Assembly: GCA_900550935.1 (NCBI GenBank)
Contig: URUD01000039.1
Coordinates: forward strand, 1-27,621
Length of the DNA stretch: 27,621 nucleotides
Reading direction: 5' to 3'
Source of the DNA: an uncultured Roseburia sp.
GTDB taxonomy: Bacteria; Bacillota; Clostridia; Lachnospirales; Lachnospiraceae
Below, piece after piece: positions 1 to 8,272 of this stretch. Made by a program: the position numbers and the translations under genes. The notes beneath the pieces are model-generated. The model was not told where the DNA came from. It did not search any database and saw nothing but the letters and a program-made list of their open reading frames with translations. The stretch's first letter is position 1. Each line of letters begins with the position of its first letter.

Positions 1-484
1 CCCACCATTCAGACTCAATGAAATTGTCATCATAGGTAACATATGGGTTGTCCATATCTGCCCAGAAACCAACGGTTTTTGAGAAGTCTTCCCACATTCC
101 TTTGTATTTCCATACGGATTCCTTGCATTTTTTAATAAAAGGCTCCATACCGTATTCTTCGATCTGCTCTTTTCCATTCAGACCCAAGAGTTTCTCTACC
201 TCTAACTCTACCGGAAGTCCGTGTGTATCCCATCCAGCTTTTCTTGGAACGAATTTTCCTTTCATAGTCTGGTATCTCGGGATCATATCTTTAATGGTAC
301 GTGTCTCCACATGACCGATATGTGGCTTGCCGTTTGCGGTTGGCGGTCCATCATAAAAGGTATAGGTCTCACCCTCTTTGCGGTGCTCCATACTCTTTTT
401 GAAAATGTCATTGTCATTCCAGAATTTCTCTACCTGTTTTTCTCTGTCTACGAAATTTAGATTCGAGTCAACTTTGTTATACAT
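1..484 (-). CDS. ileS: Isoleucyl-tRNA synthetase, N-terminal part (runs off the left edge)
   Basis: This encodes the N-terminal part of isoleucine--tRNA ligase, a cytoplasmic class I synthetase that charges tRNA-Ile; the rest lies beyond base 1. The minus-strand translation shows FYDGPPTANGKPHIGHVETR, which carries the class I HIGH signature (codons at 311-322), then KAGWDTHGLPVELEVEKLLG, typical of IleS. An in-frame ATG exists at 505 and another at 496, but only the ATG at 484 has a ribosome binding site at good distance (GGAG at 491-494, 6-base spacer), so I start there, with protein beginning MYNKVDSNLNF. The gene is preceded by a T-box leader and a consensus promoter, so its expression should rise when tRNA-Ile is uncharged. 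The identity is very secure; the exact start is likely. Confidence 0.96.
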   Translation of the reverse strand, partial: MYNKVDSNLNFVDREKQVEKFWNDNDIFKKSMEHRKEGETYTFYDGPPTANGKPHIGHVETRTIKDMIPRYQTMKGKFVPRKAGWDTHGLPVELEVEKLLGLNGKEQIEEYGMEPFIKKCKESVWKYKGMWEDFSKTVGFWADMDNPYVTYDDNFIESEWW

Positions 485-488
485 CTTA

Positions 489-494
489 CTCTCC
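489..494 (-). promoter_or_regulatory. Ribosome binding site deciding the ileS start
   Basis: On the minus strand GGAGAG precedes the ATG at 484. The upstream ATGs at 496 and 505 follow an A-rich stretch without a Shine-Dalgarno match, so this site favours the third ATG. Confidence 0.6.
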
Positions 495-516
495 ATTTCT
501 GCCATTTTTTGAAATC

Positions 517-549
517 AAAAACCCCCGTCCGTATCTAGGACGAGGGTTC
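517..549 (-). terminator. Intrinsic terminator of the ileS T-box leader
   Basis: On the minus strand CCCTCGTCC, a short loop and GGACGGGGG form a GC-rich stem followed directly by TTTTT, ending a few bases before the ileS start codons. It sits right behind the T-box motif, as expected for a terminator that competes with an antiterminator formed when uncharged tRNA is bound. Confidence 0.85.
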
Positions 550-776
550 TATTTCTTCGTTTACCACCTGATATACAAATGTACGCGAATCATTGCGACC
601 CGGATACACGTTCCCTGTAACGCCGGAACTACGTCAACGCCTACTCTGCTCTCTGACATTTCAGGTTGCGGCTTGGAAGTGATCTTCATACATCAGATAC
701 TCGTACCGGTTCCCACCAACTCCGGCTCTCTGCGGCTTTCTCCAATGGATTACTCTCTTCGTCATTGCCTTTTCAC
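517..776 (-). promoter_or_regulatory. T-box riboswitch (tRNA-Ile-sensing leader) upstream of ileS
   Basis: The leader between the promoter and ileS has T-box family landmarks on the minus strand. These are an AGTA element near 750, the AGAGAGCCGG and GGGAACCGG stem I segments (about 707-732), a candidate specifier codon AUC (complement of 681-683, within GAAGATCACTTCC), the T-box sequence AGGTGGTAAACG (558-569) and a terminator hairpin at 517-549. AUC is an isoleucine codon, which agrees with the downstream gene. Known behaviour of the family: uncharged cognate tRNA pairs with the specifier and the T-box bulge and stabilises an antiterminator. The specifier assignment is by eye, since another ATC lies nearby at 696-698; the riboswitch call itself is firm. 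Confidence 0.9.
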
Positions 777-787
777 ATATATAAGAT

Positions 788-816
788 AGTATAAATCGGC
801 ATCTTTTGCTTGTCAA
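788..816 (-). promoter_or_regulatory. Promoter of the ileS T-box transcript
   Basis: On the minus strand TTGACA (811-816) and TATACT (788-793) are separated by 17 bases. It is a near-consensus housekeeping sigma promoter, about 10 bases upstream of the T-box leader, and lies just after the LRR gene stop. Confidence 0.88.
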
Positions 817-824
817 GCCGACTT

Positions 825-2798
825 TTATGCTTTTTTTATCTTCGCTCTGCTGCTTAAGCCTGTCTTTTTCAGCATCTTTTTATAGGATGCTATTTTTTTC
901 GATGGAACTTTTATGGCTGCATTGGATTTTATGCCTTTGAAGCTTTCTTTTCCCATGCTCTTTATCTGTTTTGAGCGAAGTGTGACGGTCTGCAGCTTAC
1001 TGCAGTTTTTAAATGCTTTTGCATTTATTTTTGTTACCCCTGTTCCCACGGTAACGGATTTTAACTGTTTACAGCCTTCAAACGCAGACTTTCCAATGGT
1101 TTTGACATTGTTTCCGATCCCAACCGTTGTCACTTTTTTATTTTTATAAAGTGCTTTTGCTGCAATGGAATTCACACGGAAGCTGCTGCCTCCTAACGTA
1201 ATACTCTTTGGGATCGTTACTTTCTTTTCTCCTGTTTTTCCCAATCCGGCAAATTCTGCCGTGCTGCCAGTAGTGATCTTGTAACGGTATTTTCCAATCG
1301 TGAACACTTTTCCTACCGGAGCTTCGATCTGAAACTGCCCTGTTACGGTTCCGGTGTAATTTCCCACTCCGCTTACCGTCACGGATGCAGTACCGATATT
1401 GACATTATTTTCATACGTTACCGTATAATCCTTCCCTAGCTGTAACCTCTGGTCTCCTGCATAAAGCAGTACCTCCGGTTCCACTGCAATTCCGGTATAA
1501 CTCTGGTTTTTTATTTCTCCCATGGTAATATCTGAAGCAGTAATGTCTTTTGGAGCAATCTGATAAAGAACTTTTACCTCAAAGCTGGTCTCTGCCTTGC
1601 CGTATTCAACTGTAATGATCTGACTGCCAAGCTTTTTTTCATCAAAGCTGCTTATTTTACATGCCGACAGGTCAACCATTTCTACTGCCGGTGCCGTATC
1701 GGAAGTATAATCTGCCTCGATCTCCAATCCATCCAGACTGAATTTTTCTCCATAATCATACTCGGTCTTTGGCAGTGCCTTTATCGTCAGTGTATCGGTG
1801 TACCGGTTATAACGATATCTGCCTGAGTCACTGAAATTTGTCTTCATGTATGTACTGACTGCCCCCGGCTCTGCATAAACCGTCAGATCATCCTGACCAT
1901 AAAACACGCCCACTCCCAGCTGTGTATCCGGATTTCGAAATTCTATCGTTTCCAGCCCATCGTCATTCGAAAAGCAGGAATCTCCAATATTTTCGCAGCT
2001 CTCCGGTATCACAATACTTTTTAATGATGTACATTTATTGAAACTTGAGCCAATACTTTCTAATTTTGACTGTTCCGGGATCAGAACACTTACCAGTGAT
2101 TTACAATCCATAAAAGCACCGTTTTCTATCGTAAGGCATTCATCCGGTATTGTAATCTCTGTCAGTAATGTTTCACGAAAGGCATTCACTCCAATCTCTT
2201 TGCAGGTCGATGGCAGTGTAACTTCAAGCAGTCCACTTGCGTAGAAAGCTCCTGCCGCAATCTGTGTCGTACCTTCTGCGATCACAAACTTCTGCAGGCT
2301 TTTGCACTCCCTGAATGCTTCCTGACCAATCATTGTTGCATTTGTGCTATCAAAGGAAGCCAGCTGTTCACATCTTATAAAAGCATAATTTCCAATCTGT
2401 GTTACATTCCCGGTTCCTTTTATTGTTGTGAGGTTTTTGCAATCCTGAAAAGCACAAATTCCAATAGAAGTAACGGTATCCGGTAAAATCACCTCTTTGA
2501 CAGAAGTATTATTTCGAAAGGCATCCTGACCGATTGCAACCACCTGGCTGCCCGAAAACAGTTTCGTCAGATCTACTACCTGACTGGTTCCCTTGTATTT
2601 TTTTATCGTCAGGGCATCAGACGTTCCTTCCGTTTCAAATTCCGCCTCACTTGCCTCGGTACTGTAACTGTCCGTACCCTCCTGTATCTCTGCGATCTGC
2701 TCCTGCTGTATTTCTGCTGCATATGCAGTCTGTTTTGCTCCTGCACAAAACAGCAGACCTGCCATCAGCAAACCAAATTCCAGCCTTTTTCTTAACAT
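825..2798 (-). CDS. Secreted BspA-like leucine-rich-repeat protein with Ig-like domains
   Basis: This is a 657-residue exported protein. Residues 1-27 form a signal peptide (basic MLRKR, hydrophobic core, likely cleavage after AYA). Residues about 75-310 are repeated LRR_5/BspA-type units with the pattern IGxxAFxxCxxLxxVxxP. Residues about 345-410 resemble a bacterial Ig-like (Big_3) domain (YDYGEKFSLDGLEIEADYTS). Residues about 420-490 form a second beta domain (GKDYTVTYENNVNIGTASVT). LRR_5 units return at about 560-640. No LPXTG motif, S-layer or choline-binding repeat is visible at the basic C-terminus, so it may be secreted or held by charge. Such proteins often take part in adhesion, but the target is unknown. 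It has a GGGAGA ribosome binding site and follows the DHH gene by 38 bases, so it is probably the last gene of that operon. Confidence 0.85.
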   Translation of the reverse strand: MLRKRLEFGLLMAGLLFCAGAKQTAYAAEIQQEQIAEIQEGTDSYSTEASEAEFETEGTSDALTIKKYKGTSQVVDLTKLFSGSQVVAIGQDAFRNNTSVKEVILPDTVTSIGICAFQDCKNLTTIKGTGNVTQIGNYAFIRCEQLASFDSTNATMIGQEAFRECKSLQKFVIAEGTTQIAAGAFYASGLLEVTLPSTCKEIGVNAFRETLLTEITIPDECLTIENGAFMDCKSLVSVLIPEQSKLESIGSSFNKCTSLKSIVIPESCENIGDSCFSNDDGLETIEFRNPDTQLGVGVFYGQDDLTVYAEPGAVSTYMKTNFSDSGRYRYNRYTDTLTIKALPKTEYDYGEKFSLDGLEIEADYTSDTAPAVEMVDLSACKISSFDEKKLGSQIITVEYGKAETSFEVKVLYQIAPKDITASDITMGEIKNQSYTGIAVEPEVLLYAGDQRLQLGKDYTVTYENNVNIGTASVTVSGVGNYTGTVTGQFQIEAPVGKVFTIGKYRYKITTGSTAEFAGLGKTGEKKVTIPKSITLGGSSFRVNSIAAKALYKNKKVTTVGIGNNVKTIGKSAFEGCKQLKSVTVGTGVTKINAKAFKNCSKLQTVTLRSKQIKSMGKESFKGIKSNAAIKVPSKKIASYKKMLKKTGLSSRAKIKKA

Positions 2799-2836
2799 TT
2801 TCTTTTCTCCCTTTTGTATTATTTGTTCTCAGCCCG

Positions 2837-3832
2837 CTATTTCTTTCCTTCTGTATCTATCTTTCCGATTTCAGCGATAAACCGTTCTTTGATCTTTGAG
2901 ACAAAAAGCTGTGCCTCCCTGTCACTTCCGGTAAATGGAACAAATCCCCCCGCCATGGAAGCATGCCCTCCGCCGCTTCCAATACCTTTCAGGGCGCGGC
3001 CTGTGATCTTCCCGGCATCGTATATTTTTTTCTCACTGCGGACCGATAACTTGATTCCCTCTTCATTTCTGGAATAGACAACAGAAAAAGCTACGGTTAC
3101 AAGTGCCAGCATAAAATCAGATACGCTCGCGATCAACGCACCCGGGCAGTTTTTCCCGGCATCCGCAAAGCTGACATATCCATACACCTGTATACTTGAT
3201 ATTGCCTGTGAATATGCCATCAGATCCTCAAAATACAGATTGCTGTTCTGCAGCATGTGAATGATCTCCTGATCGCACAGGTCAAACATGCGGTATATCA
3301 TCTCCACATCCAGTTTGGAGACACCACGCGATAAATTCATTGTATCCATTCGGATCCCAAAAGTCAGTGTTGTTGCTGTTTTCGTATCCATCGGGATCTC
3401 ATTTTCAAAGAAATAACTGGCAATGATGGAAGCACATGCCCCGATTTCCGGACGGACATCCGCAAACCGGTAAGAAAAACTGTCATTGACCGGATGATGG
3501 TCGATACAGATGACCTCATCCCCGGTAATATCGATAATGTTTGAATTTCCTTTCTGTGCATCCACAAGAATGACCTCATCCTCTTCCTGTAAGATATCTG
3601 CCAGATTTTCCACGTCAAGCAGCTCGATCTCCATCAGTTCCCGCAATTTATCTGTATTATACCGGTCGATTTTTCCCTTATAACAGATGTCTGCCCGGAT
3701 CCCCCGGTATTTTAGCAGCTGCTGCAGTCCATAGGCACTGGCGATGGCATCCGGATCCGGGAAATTGTGTGTCTGGATATATACGTGCTCTCTTGTAATG
3801 TTTTCTAGTAACTGTTCGAATTTTGTCATCAT
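2837..3832 (-). CDS. DHH/DHHA1 family phosphoesterase (NrnA/RecJ-like)
   Basis: The 331-residue protein has the DHH phosphoesterase layout. There is an N-terminal HNFPDPDAIASA motif (residues 22-33), VDAQ at 90-93, the DHH triad itself at 111-113 (CIDHHPV), and a C-terminal DHHA1 domain ending in GSGGGHASMAGGF (285-297), which binds substrate. Family members are manganese-dependent enzymes that degrade nanoRNA or cyclic-dinucleotide products, or dephosphorylate pAp. The exact substrate cannot be read from the sequence. Two adjacent ATGs (MMTK) are possible starts. It lies 6 bases after the HAD gene and so is cotranscribed with it. Confidence 0.88.
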   Translation of the reverse strand: MMTKFEQLLENITREHVYIQTHNFPDPDAIASAYGLQQLLKYRGIRADICYKGKIDRYNTDKLRELMEIELLDVENLADILQEEDEVILVDAQKGNSNIIDITGDEVICIDHHPVNDSFSYRFADVRPEIGACASIIASYFFENEIPMDTKTATTLTFGIRMDTMNLSRGVSKLDVEMIYRMFDLCDQEIIHMLQNSNLYFEDLMAYSQAISSIQVYGYVSFADAGKNCPGALIASVSDFMLALVTVAFSVVYSRNEEGIKLSVRSEKKIYDAGKITGRALKGIGSGGGHASMAGGFVPFTGSDREAQLFVSKIKERFIAEIGKIDTEGKK

Positions 3833-3838
3833 TCTGCC

Positions 3839-4489
3839 CTATCTGAATATCTCATGCAGTGGTATTTCGGCAAGTTCTTTGAATGCGTGGATCTCTGGTA
3901 CGTTTTCCTTTATCGTGCCAAATCCATAGGCAGCATGAACAAATCCGACTCCCGCCTGTCTGCTTGCATCGTAATCGCCCTGAATGTCCCCTACATAGAG
4001 TGCCTGATCCAGTCCGTTGCGTGTGGCAAGCAGGCGGATGTTCTCCCCTTTCTGCAACAGATTGTTCCCATAACACTCAATATCGGAAAAATACTCCCAG
4101 AACTGATAGTGGTCCAAAAATGCCTCGATATATCCTTTCTGACAGTTGCTGACAATATAGAGCGGACAGATTTTCTTCAATGCCTGCAGGGTCTCTTCCA
4201 ATTCCGGATAAAGTATCCCACCATGCTGTCTTAAATATTCATTTTCCACCTCACAACAGCTTGCCAGAAGTTCCATTCGCTCCGTCTTTTCTAATTCTGG
4301 GAAAAGAAGATCTGCGATCACATCCATTGTTTTTCCCATCACACCGCTGATATCCTGTGTGGTCAATGTTTTTCTGACAATTTCATTCTTGGCTTGATAA
4401 GCTCTGATTGCCTCATTCCATGAATTTGCCACGTTTTCTGCGGAATCCCATAAGGTTCCATCCATATCAAAAATGATGCCCTGCTTCAT
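3839..4489 (-). CDS. HAD-superfamily hydrolase, phosphoglycolate-phosphatase-like
   Basis: This 216-residue protein begins with HAD motif I, IIFDMDGTLWDS, in which D8 is the predicted nucleophile and D10 the acid/base. Motif II is seen in LYIVSNCQKGY and motif IV in LYVGDIQGDYDASRQAG. The helical cap between motifs I and II is typical of subfamily IA (Gph/PgmB-like). Substrates of such enzymes are small phosphorylated metabolites; the specific one is unknown. A GGGGAAAGA ribosome binding site precedes the ATG. It lies between the M32 peptidase (35 bases upstream) and the DHH gene (6 bases downstream), so it is an internal operon gene. Confidence 0.88.
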   Translation of the reverse strand: MKQGIIFDMDGTLWDSAENVANSWNEAIRAYQAKNEIVRKTLTTQDISGVMGKTMDVIADLLFPELEKTERMELLASCCEVENEYLRQHGGILYPELEETLQALKKICPLYIVSNCQKGYIEAFLDHYQFWEYFSDIECYGNNLLQKGENIRLLATRNGLDQALYVGDIQGDYDASRQAGVGFVHAAYGFGTIKENVPEIHAFKELAEIPLHEIFR

Positions 4490-4524
4490 TCTTTCCCCTT
4501 TCCATGCCAGTATTCCTGTCTGTT

Positions 4525-6030
4525 TTAGACATTCAAGTCATAAAGTTTGCTGTATTTTTCTTTGAAATAACGGATCAACGGCTCTGCAGAAACCTCTTTT
4601 CCGCAGACATTTGCGATCACTTCTTTTGGTGTTCTTGTACTTCCATACCAGTGGATCTTCTGGTTGAGCCATTTTGTGATCTCTCCGATTTTGCCTGCTG
4701 CAAGCAGCTCATCCACAGAACCAAGTTCTTTTTCCAGCTCTTCCAAGTACATACCATCATAAATGCTTCCCAGCAGATAACTCGGGAAATATCCAAACGA
4801 AGCATCTGACCAGTGCATATCCTGTAAGATTCCCTCTGCATCATTTGCCGGAACGATATCCAGATACTCTTTCATCTTTTCATTCCAAAGCTCCGGTAAT
4901 TTTGCTACCGGCACATGATCGCGGAAGATCGCCTTTTCCATCTCATAACGCAAAATAATGTGGAAGCAGTAGGTTACCTCATCTGCCTCGGTACGGATCA
5001 TGCTGTTTCTTACATGGTTGATCTCGTGGTAAAACTCATCCAGTGTGATCTCCTTAAACTGTGGCAGAAGTTCGCCCAGCTTATCATAGATTGGAAGCCA
5101 GAAGTTCTTATTGCGTCCCAGGATATTTTCATAAAATCTGGACTGGCTTTCGTGGACACCCATATAGCAGCAGCTTCCTGCTACGGTATTATCATATGCC
5201 GGATTGACATTCTGCTCAAAGATGGCATGACCACCCTCATGGATGGCAGAAAACATTGCAAACAATGGTTCTTCTTCGTAATAGTGGTTGCTGACACGCA
5301 CATCTTTTGAGTTGAAGTTTAAGGTAAACGGATGCTCGGTCTCGCCCACGGAACCTGCATCTTTGGAAAATCCGATGTAGTCTAATAACAGGTTCTGCAC
5401 TTTTTTCTGTGCATCCACATCATAATGTCCTTTGAATTTACTGTCATCCGGCTGTTTTGCTGCAAGGATCTGTTTTACCAGTGGGATCAGCTCTTTTTTC
5501 AGATCTCCAAATAAATGGTCGATGGTCTCTGTGTCCATACCCTCCTCATAATTATCGAGCAGAGCATCATAGATTTCTTTTCCCGGGTCTGTATATCCTG
5601 TGATCTCTTTTCGCATCTCGATCATTTTCTCAAGATGTGGAGCAAACATGGAAAAATCAGAAGCATTCTTGGCATCTCTCCACGCATTTCCTGCCTCTGC
5701 CTGTGCGCGCACAAATGCTTCAAACAGATCTTTCGGGATCCGTTTGTCCTTATCCATATCCCGCTTCATCCGGGTTACGATAAATTTCATGGTATCATCC
5801 AGTGCCTCGTACTCCTCCGGCTTGGAAAGTGCCTGAAGCATCTGCTCTAACTCATCGGAGGTTCCCATCTCAAAGCTCCTGGTAGAAAAATAGGTCAGTG
5901 CATCCACATGCGCCTGCTGTCCTAATTTCGGGGTTCCTGTCTCCATATCCCAGTATAATAATGTGGTAACATGATCGTATTGTTTCTTTAACTCTAAAAA
6001 ATCTTTCAATTTCTTTTCTAATTCACTCAT
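4525..6030 (-). CDS. M32 family metallocarboxypeptidase
   Basis: The 501-residue protein matches the M32 (Taq carboxypeptidase) family in length and motifs. The zinc-binding HEXXH appears as HEGGH at residues 264-268 (AIHEGGHAIFEQN). The downstream HESQSRFYEN at 293-302 supplies the third ligand, E294. These cytoplasmic enzymes remove C-terminal residues from peptides. AGAGGA precedes the ATG. It is the first gene of a four-gene minus-strand unit (peptidase, HAD, DHH, LRR) driven by the promoter at 6075-6103, divergent from the deacetylase gene. It is intact. Confidence 0.93.
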   Translation of the reverse strand: MSELEKKLKDFLELKKQYDHVTTLLYWDMETGTPKLGQQAHVDALTYFSTRSFEMGTSDELEQMLQALSKPEEYEALDDTMKFIVTRMKRDMDKDKRIPKDLFEAFVRAQAEAGNAWRDAKNASDFSMFAPHLEKMIEMRKEITGYTDPGKEIYDALLDNYEEGMDTETIDHLFGDLKKELIPLVKQILAAKQPDDSKFKGHYDVDAQKKVQNLLLDYIGFSKDAGSVGETEHPFTLNFNSKDVRVSNHYYEEEPLFAMFSAIHEGGHAIFEQNVNPAYDNTVAGSCCYMGVHESQSRFYENILGRNKNFWLPIYDKLGELLPQFKEITLDEFYHEINHVRNSMIRTEADEVTYCFHIILRYEMEKAIFRDHVPVAKLPELWNEKMKEYLDIVPANDAEGILQDMHWSDASFGYFPSYLLGSIYDGMYLEELEKELGSVDELLAAGKIGEITKWLNQKIHWYGSTRTPKEVIANVCGKEVSAEPLIRYFKEKYSKLYDLNV

Positions 6031-6074
6031 TGCATTTTCCTCTTTTCCGGACCCATCTATCCCGGTCCGCTCTT

Positions 6075-6103
6075 ATCTTATCATACCGTATTCCTGCTGT
6101 CAC
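6075..6103 (-). promoter_or_regulatory. Promoter of the M32-HAD-DHH-LRR operon
   Basis: On the minus strand GTGACA (6098-6103), a 17-base spacer and TAAGAT (6075-6080) preceded by TGA form an extended -10 promoter about 45 bases upstream of the peptidase start. Confidence 0.6.
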
Positions 6104-6116
6104 TCATTGTTTTCCG

Positions 6117-6145
6117 TTGCATTCCGAAAACAAACGCGCTAAAAT
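6117..6145 (+). promoter_or_regulatory. Promoter of the polysaccharide deacetylase gene
   Basis: TTGCAT (6117-6122), a 17-base spacer and TAAAAT (6140-6145) lie about 48 bases upstream of the start codon. It is divergent from the peptidase promoter, only 13 bases apart, so the two may compete. Confidence 0.6.
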
Positions 6146-6182
6146 TTTGTCGTAATTATTTTTATTCGTTATTTGTGAATAT

Positions 6183-6187
6183 GGAGG
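6183..6187 (+). promoter_or_regulatory. Ribosome binding site deciding the deacetylase start
   Basis: GGAGG ends 5 bases before the ATG at 6193. Earlier in-frame start codons (6175 and 6181) lie before or overlap this site, so translation most likely begins at 6193. Confidence 0.75.
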
Positions 6188-6192
6188 TTGAC

Positions 6193-7020
6193 ATGAAAAT
6201 TTATATCAGTTTCCCGGAAGGGAAAGCAAAGGCTCTGACCATGAGCTATGATGATGGAAAACTACAGGATGAACGGCTTGTCTCTATTTTTAATAAATAT
6301 GGCATCCGCGGTACTTTTAATCTGAATTACGGCATGATGGATAAGGCGGGGCTCGTCCCACCACGCATCCCAAAAGACCGCATCTGTTCTCTCTATAAAG
6401 GGCATGAGATCGCAACCCACACCATGACTCATCCGACGATCGCTCGCTGTCCTATGACTGCAGTTGCACGGGAGATTTTAGAAGACCGCTCGGGTCTTGA
6501 ACAGATTACCGGGACCATCATAAGAGGTCATGCCTATCCAAACGGTTCCTATAACGAAGAGATCAAGCAGCTTTTCCACCAGCTCGGCATTGCATATGCA
6601 AGAGTCGTTGAACCGGTTGCTGATTTTGCTCTTCCGACGGATCCGATGGAATGGCATCCCACCTGTCACCATGATGCACCGGATCTGATGGAAAAAGCCG
6701 CTTTCTTTGCTGATTTTAAGAAAAGCCAGTATCTGAAACTGATGTATGTCTGGGGACACAGCTACGAGTTTGATAATCACGACAACTGGGATGTCATTGA
6801 AAATTTCTGCTCCTATATGGGCGGACGTGATGATATCTGGTATGCCACCAACATCGAGATCATTGATTATATGGAGGCTGCAAAGTCCTTACGTTTTTCT
6901 GCGGATAACAGTCTCGTATACAATCCTTCGGCACAGACCGTCTGGCTGCAGATTGATGGCAGCCACAATGTAGCTGTTCCCGGAGGTACGCTGATCCGGC
7001 TTGATGCCCCTACGAAGTAA
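6193..7020 (+). CDS. Polysaccharide-deacetylase-like (CE4 fold) protein
   Basis: With the start at 6193 the protein has 275 residues, beginning MKIYISFPEGKAKALTMSYDD. The NodB/CE4 landmarks are the aspartate pair D20-D21 in SYDDG and the HxxxH metal motif H76-H80 in THTMTHP, followed by a GHAYPNGSYNEEI segment in the place of the usual RPPYG-type motif. CE4 enzymes remove acetyl groups from chitin, peptidoglycan or xylan, but some cytoplasmic relatives act on small molecules. No signal peptide or membrane segment is visible, so a cytoplasmic role is more likely and the substrate is unknown. It is a single-gene unit and ends 7 bases before the convergent Rpn gene. Confidence 0.85.
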   Translation: MKIYISFPEGKAKALTMSYDDGKLQDERLVSIFNKYGIRGTFNLNYGMMDKAGLVPPRIPKDRICSLYKGHEIATHTMTHPTIARCPMTAVAREILEDRSGLEQITGTIIRGHAYPNGSYNEEIKQLFHQLGIAYARVVEPVADFALPTDPMEWHPTCHHDAPDLMEKAAFFADFKKSQYLKLMYVWGHSYEFDNHDNWDVIENFCSYMGGRDDIWYATNIEIIDYMEAAKSLRFSADNSLVYNPSAQTVWLQIDGSHNVAVPGGTLIRLDAPTK

Positions 7021-7027
7021 TATTGCC

Positions 7028-8026
7028 TTACGCATTTCCGTCAGGGCTGCTATTTTTTTCAGAGTTGTCATTTCTATATGCACTCCAGACCTGTTCTATC
7101 TCATAGTCCGGAGTGTACGGCTCTGCCACTTTGCAGATCCCACGGATCGTATCTTCTTTCTCCTCTAACATATCTGCAATCGCTTCTACCGAATAGCCTT
7201 TTTGTAATTTTCTGCATACCTGGGCAATTAATTTTTTCTGTTCTCCCTGCTCCATGCCACGTTCCACGCCCGCTTCCAGTCCGGCTTCGTATTCTGTTTG
7301 ACGGAGTTTCTTCTTCTCCCACTCTTCATCGTACTCTAAAATACTTAACATTTTGACCTCCGATTTGTTTTCCCGAAGAAAGTCCACAAGAACTCCCTCT
7401 TTGATACATGCTTCGATCGCATATTCTACTGCATCATTTAGATCCATCTGTATGGCATATTCCCGCACTTTTGCCACATATCTTGCATATTCCTGTAAGA
7501 GATGACATTGTTCCATCAGTTCTTTATTGTGCCCTTCATTGACATTTAACATCAAAACCTTTAACTCCAGATCCGGTTCGCCGCTCAAATGCTCGTATGC
7601 AGATGACAGCCGTAACTCGACCCGGTCTTCCACCTCATCCGTGCCATTATAAAACACCATAAATTTCGGAGCGGGTATCTTCTGCAATACGGTCGAATAC
7701 AGCGATCTGTTATTGATATATTTCTGATACTCGATTGAAATGTAAAACAGATCACGCAATGGAATGTTTGGATTCAGTGTAGACTGATGTTCATAGAGAT
7801 AAATATTCGTCTCCAAAATAAATGCCAGATCATTTTTCATCCCCATATAGATCGCATTTTCTAAGGTTACAATCTGTAACGCTGCTGCATCCTCATACTC
7901 ACGCCCTGTCACGGCATTATATAAAGACAACAGATTCTCTTTCTTTGAAAAGAGCATCCGGAAAACGGTGTCCTTATATCTGCGGTTTGCCACAAGCTGT
8001 TTGTCTGTTACTTTCGTTTCCATCAT
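7028..8026 (-). CDS. Rpn-family PD-(D/E)XK nuclease (recombination-promoting nuclease / putative transposase)
   Basis: The 332-residue protein begins MMETKVTDKQLVANRRYKDT and continues with VFRMLFSKKENLLSLYNAV, the N-terminal signature of Rpn/PDDEXK transposase-family proteins. The nuclease core is D66 in MGMKNDLAF, then E79 and Q81 in LYEHQST, which fits D...ExQ. The C-terminal third holds a charged helical stretch (EAGLEAGVERGMEQGEQ) and a small helical tail, as is common in the family. Despite the transposase name these are not linked to insertion-sequence ends, and none is seen here. Some members are reported to promote recombination, and the family has recently been tied to phage defence. 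AGGAGG lies 7 bases before the ATG. It has its own promoter and a 180-base leader. It converges with the deacetylase gene and neighbours the DISARM island but is a separate unit. Confidence 0.88.
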   Translation of the reverse strand: MMETKVTDKQLVANRRYKDTVFRMLFSKKENLLSLYNAVTGREYEDAAALQIVTLENAIYMGMKNDLAFILETNIYLYEHQSTLNPNIPLRDLFYISIEYQKYINNRSLYSTVLQKIPAPKFMVFYNGTDEVEDRVELRLSSAYEHLSGEPDLELKVLMLNVNEGHNKELMEQCHLLQEYARYVAKVREYAIQMDLNDAVEYAIEACIKEGVLVDFLRENKSEVKMLSILEYDEEWEKKKLRQTEYEAGLEAGVERGMEQGEQKKLIAQVCRKLQKGYSVEAIADMLEEKEDTIRGICKVAEPYTPDYEIEQVWSAYRNDNSEKNSSPDGNA

Positions 8027-8140
8027 AATAAGTCCTCCTTTGTTACAGGAGCGACCTTTCTAACGGTATCTTTATCCAGTCCTCCTGCTTTTACTATTTG
8101 AGTTTCAAGCATAGATTTCTGAATTAAGATTCGATGTTAG

Positions 8141-8175
8141 ATGAATGAGCCCATTCTAATGAATGTCCACATTCT
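8141..8175. repeat. Two tandem 17-bp palindromic units in the rpn leader
   Basis: ATGAATGAGCCCATTCT (8141-8157) and ATGAATGTCCACATTCT (8159-8175) are direct repeats matching at 13 of 17 positions. Each is itself a GAATG-N4-CATTC inverted repeat. They lie between the rpn promoter and its start codon, so they would be either paired hairpins in the 5' untranslated RNA or a double operator for a dimeric regulator. Confidence 0.6.
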
Positions 8176-8207
8176 ATAGATACGAAGTAGAATTATGCTT
8201 TGCGCAC

Positions 8208-8237
8208 ATTGTAACACCGCCCTTTTCTTTTCTGCAA
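8208..8237 (-). promoter_or_regulatory. Promoter of the Rpn-family gene
   Basis: On the minus strand TTGCAG (8232-8237), an 18-base spacer and TACAAT (8208-8213) preceded by TGT form an extended -10 promoter. It starts just after the terminator of the DISARM-vsr unit and gives a leader of about 180 bases. Confidence 0.55.
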
Positions 8238-8251
8238 TCTTTTTCTGATTT

Positions 8252-8272
8252 TTTTGTGCAAACTGCACAAAA
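8252..8272. repeat. Perfect inverted repeat, 9-bp arms
   Basis: TTTTGTGCA (8252-8260), AAC, TGCACAAAA (8264-8272). It abuts the vsr terminator hairpin and overlaps its U-tract, so it may extend the terminator structure or be a protein site; no more can be said. Confidence 0.45.

Noticed and set aside
776..824. TCGGC...GCCGA repeat after the LRR gene as a terminator
   Set aside because: The loop is 16 bases, the stem is only 5 bp, and the stretch overlaps the ileS promoter; it is more likely fortuitous.
7028..8026. Rpn-family gene as an insertion-sequence transposase
   Set aside because: No terminal inverted repeats or target duplications flank it, it has its own promoter, and the D...ExQ nuclease core is of PD-(D/E)XK type, not DDE.
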